Assembly: GCF_003999195.1 (NCBI RefSeq)
Contig: NZ_RJVR01000327.1
Coordinates: 25,472-89,471 of the forward strand
DNA from: Streptomyces soli
Lineage (GTDB): Bacteria > Actinomycetota > Actinomycetes > Streptomycetales > Streptomycetaceae
Direction: 5' to 3'
DNA length: 64,000 nt
The position numbers were made by a program, and so were the translations under genes. The notes under the pieces were generated by a model. The model was not told the origin of the DNA. It did not search any database and worked only from the letters and a program-made list of their open reading frames with translations. Position 1 is the first letter of the stretch, and every line of letters begins with the position of its first letter. Positions 58,393 to 64,000 of this stretch are shown here, piece after piece.

Positions 58393-59190
58393 CTACGATG
58401 ACGACTGAGCGTAGTCAAGCGTCTTCGACGGCCGCAAGGCATCCACAACGATCTTCTTCGATTGCGTCACGTCCGCTGTGGCCTGCTCCTTCTCCAAAGT
58501 CTGCACCACTCCGCCGGGGATGTTGAGCGCCGGCTCCAGATCCTGTGGATTGCCGATGACTTTGAACCGGTACGGCTGCGTGACCTTCTTGCCGTCGATC
58601 TCCACGCTGCTGCCGTTCTGGGTGAAGTACGTGGCCGCGACGACCCGCGCATCGTTGATCTGGATGGCCTCCGCACCCGCCGCCCGCAGCTCCTGGAGGG
58701 TGTCGAGCAGCGTGTCCGACTGAACGGCCCCCTTTGGGTCGCTGATCGTCAGGGTGATCCCGGGCCCCTGGGCGGCGACCGTGCCGGCCAGCACACCGAG
58801 CTGCTGCGCCTTCTGCTCGGTCTGCTTACGGGCCTCTTCAGCCTGGTTCGAGCTGTTCTCGAGCTCGGTCCGCTGGCTTTGCAGGCGCTGCTTCTCGTCC
58901 TGGAGGCGCTGCGTACGGTTGTCCAGCTCGTCGAGGATCCGGACCAGGTCCTCCTGGCGCGCCCCGCGCAGCGCGCTGTTGTCGCTGGTGGAACGGACCT
59001 GGATGGCCAGGCCGAGGCCCAGGACGAACAGCAGCAGCGCGACGATCAGCTGCGCCCGCGTCACCCTCGGCGGCCACAGGCCGGCCTTCAGCCGCTCCCG
59101 GCCGGCGGCGGCAGGCTGCGTCAGCGCGGTCTCTTCCGGCTCCTCGGGCGGTGTGGCCTTCGGCGTCTCGTCGTTGTGGTCGTCACTCAT
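58393..59190 (-). CDS. DUF881 membrane protein
   Basis: 265 aa from MSDDHNDETPKATPPEEPEE. Acidic N-terminus, one membrane helix (RAQLIVALLLFVLGLGLAIQ near residues 45-65), then a coiled coil (RTQRLQDEKQRLQSQRTELE) and the DUF881 globular domain (GPGITLTISDPKGAV, LRAAGAEAIQINDARVVAAT, NIPGGVVQTLEKE). Family members near sbp in actinobacteria (Rv1823/Rv1825) are thought to take part in cell-envelope or division processes. The alternative ATG at 59214 overlaps sbp by 17 nt. Confidence 0.94.
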   Translation of the reverse strand: MSDDHNDETPKATPPEEPEETALTQPAAAGRERLKAGLWPPRVTRAQLIVALLLFVLGLGLAIQVRSTSDNSALRGARQEDLVRILDELDNRTQRLQDEKQRLQSQRTELENSSNQAEEARKQTEQKAQQLGVLAGTVAAQGPGITLTISDPKGAVQSDTLLDTLQELRAAGAEAIQINDARVVAATYFTQNGSSVEIDGKKVTQPYRFKVIGNPQDLEPALNIPGGVVQTLEKEQATADVTQSKKIVVDALRPSKTLDYAQSSS

Positions 59191-59197
59191 CGTGCTG

Positions 59198-59530
59198 TCA
59201 CGCCCGGAAGACATGGCGGCGGATGGCTGCCGCGTTGGAGAAGATCCTGATGCCGAGAACGACCACCACGCCCGTGGAGAGCTGGGAGCCGACCCCGAGC
59301 TTGTCGCCCAGGAAGACGATCAGGGCCGCGACCACGACATTCGAGAGAAACGACACGACGAAGACCTTGTCGTCGAAAATCCCGTCGAGCATGGCCCGCA
59401 GGCCGCCGAACACCGCGTCGAGCGCGGCGACCACGGCGATCGGCAGGTACGGCTCGACCACCGTCGGAACCACGGGGCGGACCACGAGGCCCACCACGAC
59501 TCCTACGACGAGGCCCAGTACGGCGATCAA
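59198..59530 (-). CDS. sbp: Small basic family protein (Sbp)
   Basis: 110 aa, almost wholly membrane-embedded: IAVLGLVVGVVVGLVVRPVV, PYLPIAVVAALDAVFGGLRA, SFLSNVVVAALIVFLGDKLG, VVVVLGIRIFSNAAAIRRHV. Conserved partner of DUF881 proteins in Firmicutes and actinobacteria, historically reported beside ftsA/ftsZ in Bacillus. Its start overlaps the stop of the upstream DUF881 gene (ATGA-like, 59527-59530), and the downstream one begins 7 bp after its stop, so the three are one translational unit. Confidence 0.94.
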   Translation of the reverse strand: MIAVLGLVVGVVVGLVVRPVVPTVVEPYLPIAVVAALDAVFGGLRAMLDGIFDDKVFVVSFLSNVVVAALIVFLGDKLGVGSQLSTGVVVVLGIRIFSNAAAIRRHVFRA

Positions 59531-60456
59531 TTCGTGCCCTTCCCTGTTTCTGCTGCGCTCTTCCCGGCGCTCGGTGCCGGACTCGCTGAACGGATGATCA
59601 GACTCGGTGCCGCCGGCAGCTTGAGCTCGCTCTCGGTCGAGATGCTCGCGCGGATCCCGTAGTTCTGCTCCAGGACGTGCAAGTACTGGCCGTCCGCGCT
59701 GTCCTGAAAGGCGGTACTCAGCCGCTTCCCGTCCCCGATCGCCAGCACCGTGTACGGCGGTGCCAGCGGCTTGTTGTCGACCAGTATGGCGTCACCGGCA
59801 GCCCGGATCGCCGACAGCGCGGTGAGCCGCTGGCCGTTGATGGAGATCGCCTCGGCCCCGGACGCCCACAGGCCGTTCACCACCCGCTGCATGTCGCGGT
59901 CACGTACCCGGCCGGTGTCGGAGAAGTCGCTGCTGGTGCGCGGGTTGCTGCCGCCGCCCGACGAGGCCTCTGTCGCGTCGTCCACGACCAGCTTGACGCC
60001 GGAGCCGGTCACCGCGGTTGCGCCGGCCAGCAGGGAGATCCGCTCGACATCCGTAACGCCCTGGTCCTTCAGCGCCTGGCGCTGTTTCGCGCTCACCTCG
60101 TCGCGGAGCTTGTTCACACTCTTCTGCAGCGCGTCCGCCGTGCGGGTCTCCGACTCGATACGGTCGATCAGCTGCTGCCGGTCCTTGGCCAGCGTCGGCG
60201 CGCTCACCTGCGCCTGCGCCGCGCCCAGGGTGACCACGACGGCGGCCAGCACCAGCCCCACGGCCAGGCTCAGCTTGCCCCGTACCGTACGCGGCATGCG
60301 GGAGGTGCCGGTCTCACCGCGGCGAGCCGCCGCCTCCGCATAACCGTCGTCGAGGCTGTGCTCCATGACATTGGTCAGCAACGACATCGAGGCATCAGGA
60401 CGCCGCAGCGCGGCCTCGCGGGTCGCGCTGCTCCGATCGGGGTACTGCTGCGGCAT
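59527..60456 (-). CDS. DUF881 membrane protein
   Basis: 309 aa from MPQQYPDRSSATREAALRRP (ATG 60456; an ATG three codons upstream is possible). Cytosolic N-terminus of about 60 residues, one membrane helix (GKLSLAVGLVLAAVVVTLGA), a coiled coil with QQLIDRIESETRTADALQKS, then the DUF881 domain (GSGVKLVVDDATEA, VVNGLWASGAEAISINGQRL, YTVLAIGDGKRLSTAFQDSA). Paralogue of the gene at 58393; both flank sbp as in mycobacteria. Opens the DUF881-sbp-DUF881-FHA block. Confidence 0.94.
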   Translation of the reverse strand: MPQQYPDRSSATREAALRRPDASMSLLTNVMEHSLDDGYAEAAARRGETGTSRMPRTVRGKLSLAVGLVLAAVVVTLGAAQAQVSAPTLAKDRQQLIDRIESETRTADALQKSVNKLRDEVSAKQRQALKDQGVTDVERISLLAGATAVTGSGVKLVVDDATEASSGGGSNPRTSSDFSDTGRVRDRDMQRVVNGLWASGAEAISINGQRLTALSAIRAAGDAILVDNKPLAPPYTVLAIGDGKRLSTAFQDSADGQYLHVLEQNYGIRASISTESELKLPAAPSLIIRSASPAPSAGKSAAETGKGTN

Positions 60457-60546
60457 GCCGCACATCGTCCCACGTCGGCGGCACGACACTCGAACGGCCC
60501 CCTCCCGGCGCGCCGTTAGGCTCAACGGGAGGAGGCCGTACGGGTA

Positions 60547-63042
60547 TCAGCGGCCGGCGCTGTCCACGATCGCCGACCACTCGTCGAGCAGGGCCTGCGC
60601 CGAGGCGTCATCGGGGCCCTCGGCCCACAGATGCGTCACCGCCTCCGCCGGGTCCGGCAGCACCATCACCCAGCGGCCGTCGGCCTCCACGACCCGAACG
60701 CCGTCGGTGATGTCGACGGACCGGTCGCCCGCCTCCTCGACCACGCGTCGCATGACCAGACCCTTGACCGCCCACGGCGTCGCCAGGTCCCGCTTGAGGA
60801 CATGCGCCTTCGGGATCCGCGCGTCGATCTGGCTCAGCGTGAGCTGCGTACGCGCCACCAGACCGATCAGCCGTACGAAGGCCGCCGAGCCGTCGAAGAC
60901 GCTGCTGAACTCGGGGATGATGAAGCCGCCCTTGCCGTCACCGCCGAAGATCGTCGACTCCGACCTGCCCACCCGGGTCAGGTCGTCCGGGGAGGTCGTC
61001 GTCCACTCCACCTGCGTACCGTGATACGCCGCCACCTGCTCGGCGATACGCGTCGTGGTCACCGGCAGCGCCACCCGCCCACTGCGGCGCTCGGCGGCCA
61101 CCAGGTCGAGCAGCACCAGCAGCGCCCGGTCGTCCTCGATGATCCGGCCCCGCTCGTCCACCAGCGAAAGACGCTCACCCACCGGGTCGAACCGCACCCC
61201 GAAGGCCGCCCTGGACGACGACACGATCTCGCCGAGCCGCACCAGCCCGGCCCGGCGGCTGTCGGCGGTCTCCGTCGGCCGCGACTCGTCCAGACCCGGG
61301 TTGATCGTCAGGGCGTCCACCCCGAGCCGTCCGAGCAGGCTCGGCAGAACCAGGCCCGCACTGCCGTTCGCCGCGTCCACCACGACCTTCAGGCCCGAAT
61401 CGGCGATGCCGGTGGTGTCCAGCGCGCGCAGCAGCGCGCCGGTGTACGAGTCGAAGACGCTCGACGGGAAGTGCAGGTCACCGATCTCGCCGGGGAAGGC
61501 ACGCCGGTACTCCTGGCGGGCGTATACCCGGTCCAGCTTGCGCTGGCCGCCTGCCGACAGGTCGGCGCCCCGCTCATCGAAGAACATGATGTCGACGGAG
61601 TCCGGTGTCCCGGGCGTCGTACGGATCATGATGCCGCCGGCGCTGCCGCGCGCGGTCTGCTGCCGTGCCACAGGCATCGGCACGTTCTCCAGGTCGCGCA
61701 CATCGATGGCGCTGGTCTGCAGCGCCGAGATGACCGCCCGCTTGAGCGCCCGGGCACCACGGGAGTGGTCACGGGCGGTGGTGACGGTCGAGCCCTTCTT
61801 CAGCGTCGTCGCGTACGCGCCGGCGAGGCGCACGGCGAGCTCAGGCGTGATCTCGACGTTGATGATGCCGGACACGCCTCTGGCACCGAAGAGGTGCGCC
61901 TGCCCCCGGGACTCCCAGATGACGGACGTGTTGACGAAGGCGCCCGCCTCGATGGTCTTGAAGGGGTACACCCGGACGTTGCCGGCGATGATCGACTCCT
62001 CGCCGATCAGGCATTCGTCGCCGATGACCGCCCCGTCGTCGATCCGGGCCGCCCGCATTACATCGGTGTTCTTGCCGATCACGCAGCCACGCAGGTTGGT
62101 CTGCGCGCCGATGAAGACGTTGTCGTGCACGACGGCCTTGTGGAGGAATGCGCCGGTTTTGACGACAACATTTGAGCCGATGACCGTGTGCTCGCGGATT
62201 TCTGCGCCGGCCTCGACCTTGGCGTAGTCCCCGATATAGAGCGGGCCACGCAGAACGGCGTCGGGATGCACCTCGGCGCCCTCGGCGACCCAGACTCCGG
62301 GCGAGATCTCGAAACCGTCGATATCGACGTTGACCTTGCCCTCCAGGACGTCAGCCTGGGCCTTGAGATAGCTCTCGTGGGTGCCGACGTCCTCCCAGTA
62401 GCCCTCGGCGATGAAGCCGTAGATGGGCTTCCCTTCCTTCATCAGCTGCGGGAAGACGTCGCCGGACCAGTCCACCGACACGTCCGGGTCCACGTAGTCG
62501 AAGACCTCGGGCTCCATGACGTAAATACCGGTGTTCACGGTGTCCGAGAAGACCTGGCCCCAGGTCGGCTTCTCCAGGAAGCGCTCGACCTTGCCCTCCT
62601 CGTCCACGATGGTGATGCCGAACTCCAGGGGATTGGGCACCCGGGTCAGGCAGACGGTGACGAGACCGCCCTTTTCCTTGTGGAAATTGATCAGCTCCGT
62701 GAGATCGAAATCGGTGAGGGCATCACCGGAGATCACCAGGAACGAGTCATCCTTGAGCGCTTCCTCGGCGTTCTTGACACTCCCGGCTGTCCCGAGTGGC
62801 TTCTCCTCGTTCGCGTAGGTGAGATCCATGCCTAGCTCCTCGCCGTCGCCAAAATAGTTCTTGACGAGGGAGGCGAGAAACTGCACAGTCACCACGGTCT
62901 CGGTGAGACCATGCCGCTTGAGCAGCGTGAGCACGTGCTGCATGATCGGCTGGTTCACCACGGGCAGCAGCGGCTTGGGCATGCTTGAGGTCATCGGGCG
63001 AAGGCGAGTGCCCTCGCCGCCGGCCATCACGACGGCCTTCAT
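60547..63042 (-). CDS. Sugar-1-phosphate nucleotidyltransferase fused to a phosphohexomutase-like domain
   Basis: 831 aa from an ATG preceded by AAGGAGG. N-terminal nucleotidyltransferase (MKAVVMAGGEGTRLRPMT, VISGDALTDFDL, EKPTWGQVFSDTVNTGIYVM) with a left-handed beta-helix region (IGDYAKVEAGAEIREHTVIG). From about residue 385 a phosphomannomutase-like domain follows with the phosphoserine-loop analogue TTARDHSRGARALKRAV. Its metal loop reads RFDPVGERLSL rather than DxDGDR and the sugar loop GGDGKGGF rather than GEMSGH, so mutase activity is doubtful. Homologues in Streptomyces are annotated as mannose-1-phosphate guanylyltransferase; GDP-mannose supply is plausible. Confidence 0.93.
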   Translation of the reverse strand: MKAVVMAGGEGTRLRPMTSSMPKPLLPVVNQPIMQHVLTLLKRHGLTETVVTVQFLASLVKNYFGDGEELGMDLTYANEEKPLGTAGSVKNAEEALKDDSFLVISGDALTDFDLTELINFHKEKGGLVTVCLTRVPNPLEFGITIVDEEGKVERFLEKPTWGQVFSDTVNTGIYVMEPEVFDYVDPDVSVDWSGDVFPQLMKEGKPIYGFIAEGYWEDVGTHESYLKAQADVLEGKVNVDIDGFEISPGVWVAEGAEVHPDAVLRGPLYIGDYAKVEAGAEIREHTVIGSNVVVKTGAFLHKAVVHDNVFIGAQTNLRGCVIGKNTDVMRAARIDDGAVIGDECLIGEESIIAGNVRVYPFKTIEAGAFVNTSVIWESRGQAHLFGARGVSGIINVEITPELAVRLAGAYATTLKKGSTVTTARDHSRGARALKRAVISALQTSAIDVRDLENVPMPVARQQTARGSAGGIMIRTTPGTPDSVDIMFFDERGADLSAGGQRKLDRVYARQEYRRAFPGEIGDLHFPSSVFDSYTGALLRALDTTGIADSGLKVVVDAANGSAGLVLPSLLGRLGVDALTINPGLDESRPTETADSRRAGLVRLGEIVSSSRAAFGVRFDPVGERLSLVDERGRIIEDDRALLVLLDLVAAERRSGRVALPVTTTRIAEQVAAYHGTQVEWTTTSPDDLTRVGRSESTIFGGDGKGGFIIPEFSSVFDGSAAFVRLIGLVARTQLTLSQIDARIPKAHVLKRDLATPWAVKGLVMRRVVEEAGDRSVDITDGVRVVEADGRWVMVLPDPAEAVTHLWAEGPDDASAQALLDEWSAIVDSAGR

Positions 63043-63182
63043 GTCGGAAGCGTCCTCCTTGAAGAGACGGCTGTCTTGCCGACGTCACCCGTCCGTGTCC
63101 ACAGTCGTGCGGACACACTGGTCCGCTACGGGCGCCCCGTCGGCCGGTCCCAGGCCTGCCGGAGCGCGCACGGCGCACAGGC

Positions 63183-63791
63183 TCAATCGGCCATTGTGTC
63201 CGCCCTGACAAGTCGGCGGACCTGGACCACGTACAGGATCCCTGCCCACCAGTAGAGCGTTGTACCCCATCCTGCGAATGCCCATCCGAAAATAGCAGCG
63301 AGCGTACTCAGCCACCCGCTACCGTCGCTCAGAAGGAGCAAGGGGAACGCGTACATCAGGTTGAAGGTCGCGGCCTTGCCCATGAAGTTGACCTGCGGCG
63401 GACCGTAGCCGTGCCGGCGCAGGACCAGGATCATCACCCCGAGAAGCGCCTCGCGCGCCAGCAAGAGTCCGGTGACCCACCAGGGAAGAATGCCGCGCCA
63501 GGTCAGCCCCACGAGCGTGGACAGGATGTAAAGCCGGTCGGCCGCGGGGTCCAGAATGCGACCGAGATTGCTGATCTGGTTCCAGCGGCGCGCGAGCTTG
63601 CCGTCCAGGTAGTCGGTCACGCCGCTCAGCATCAGGATGAGCAACGCCCACCCGTCGGACTTCGGTCCGCCGAACTCGGGCCACAGGATCAGCCACAGGA
63701 ACACCGGCACGCCGACAAGACGCGCCATGCTCAGGATGTTGGGGATCGTCAGGATCCGATCCGTTTGCACCCTTGTCTCCTGGACCTCCAC
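63183..63791 (-). CDS. CDP-alcohol phosphatidyltransferase
   Basis: 202 aa, about five helices. The family signature DYLDGKLARRWNQISNLGRI, LDPAADR matches D-x2-D-G-x2-A-R-x8-G-x3-D-x3-D exactly. It joins a CDP-diacylglycerol to an alcohol: glycerol phosphate or inositol phosphate are the candidates. Position next to the DUF881/sbp/garA block corresponds to mycobacterial pgsA2 (Rv1822). The start is the longest supported ATG; the region upstream meets the rrn terminator. Confidence 0.93.
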   Translation of the reverse strand: MEVQETRVQTDRILTIPNILSMARLVGVPVFLWLILWPEFGGPKSDGWALLILMLSGVTDYLDGKLARRWNQISNLGRILDPAADRLYILSTLVGLTWRGILPWWVTGLLLAREALLGVMILVLRRHGYGPPQVNFMGKAATFNLMYAFPLLLLSDGSGWLSTLAAIFGWAFAGWGTTLYWWAGILYVVQVRRLVRADTMAD

Positions 63792-63853
63792 CGGGGCCCC
63801 TCCTGTGTGTACGTACGCTGCTTCGATTCCCCCTGGACCCTACCCCAGGCAGC

Positions 63854-63893
63854 AAAAAGGCCTTGCCCCGGATCCAGGATCCGGGACAAGGCC
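63854..63893 (-). terminator. rRNA operon terminator
   Basis: On the reverse strand GGCCTTGTCCCGGATC (63893..63878) pairs with GATCCGGGGCAAGGCC (63874..63859) with one mismatch around a 3-nt loop, followed by TTTTTG. It lies 13 bp after the 5S end. Confidence 0.9.
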
Positions 63894-63905
63894 CTATAAA
63901 GAATT

Positions 63906-64000
63906 GTTCGGCGGCGTCCTACTCTCCCACAGGGTCCCCCCTGCAGTACCATCGGCGCTGAAAGGCTTAGCTTCCGGGTTCGGAATGTAACCGGGCGTTT
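63906..64000 (-). rRNA. rrf: 5S ribosomal RNA, 3' portion (window edge)
   Basis: The reverse strand reads AACGCCCGGTTACATTCCGA, ACCCGGAAGCTAAGCCTTTC, AGCGCCGATGGTACTGCAGG, then GGGACCCTGTGGGAGAGTAG, GACGCCGCCGAAC. CCGAACCCGGAAGCTAAGC and GGGAGAGTAGGACGCCGC are diagnostic for actinobacterial 5S rRNA. About 25 nt of the 5' end lie beyond the window. The rrn operon is transcribed leftward. Confidence 0.96.

Overview
The window is very GC-rich actinobacterial DNA with strongly GC-biased third codon positions, GTG and TTG starts, ATGA stop-start overlaps and bldA-type TTA codons. Gene content includes zwf-opcA, GarA/FtsR-type regulators, DUF881/small-basic proteins, several MerR/PadR/MocR regulators and DasR-like operators. 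Together these point to Streptomyces or a close Streptomycetaceae relative. The species cannot be named from the sequence alone.

Layout. 1-15.3 kb is mixed housekeeping and accessory DNA: the end of a molybdoenzyme operon whose 2Fe-2S subunit carries an in-frame TGA at a cluster cysteine; a NUDIX hydrolase; a K+ channel/ClC channel pair; an NmrA-like reductase and DoxX; zwf-opcA; an Fpg/Nei glycosylase; a 163-bp gene-less relic of an IS605-type element; a broken PAS/HATPase regulator; lnt; a Gfo/Idh oxidoreductase; DinB; a lipoprotein; a methyltransferase whose 3' end was rewritten by a hairpin repeat; and ung.

15.35-25.1 kb looks like an acquired island bounded by an 85-bp imperfect direct repeat (about 89% identical) of the 3' end of an aldo/keto reductase gene. 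It holds an overlapping five-gene operon (PhyH-type dioxygenase, GT-A-like protein, ornithine/lysine-type PLP decarboxylase, GNAT, MFS exporter) with at least two TTA codons. A divergent GH3 beta-N-acetylhexosaminidase and three DasR-like sites follow, then a zone of decayed genes. This operon is the best candidate for an undescribed small biosynthetic system.

25-47 kb holds the aldo/keto reductase, two SDRs with a strong terminator, a HipA-like kinase with its DUF3037 partner, and a complete IS605-type element (tnpA/tnpB) abutting a TTGAT motif next to an S9 peptidase gene with a disturbed start. A Rieske lipoprotein, LysR and MocR regulators, three EamA transporters, three flavin split-barrel proteins, a Clp-N protein, a PadR regulator, PhzF, a CPBP protease and several pseudogenes follow.

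47-64 kb is conserved core: a GCS2 carboxylate-amine ligase, a DUF5999 protein, gcvP behind a tandem glycine riboswitch, a PRC-barrel protein, dinB (with an in-frame hairpin-repeat insertion), MerR, a DUF151 nuclease-like protein, FtsR-like MerR, a GarA-like FHA protein, DUF881/sbp/DUF881, a sugar nucleotidyltransferase-phosphohexomutase fusion, a CDP-alcohol phosphatidyltransferase, and the 3' part of a 5S rRNA at the right edge. Gene order here resembles the mycobacterial pgsA2-garA-gcvB region. At least eight pseudogenes, several with internal deletions, mark the accessory part as actively decaying or rearranging.
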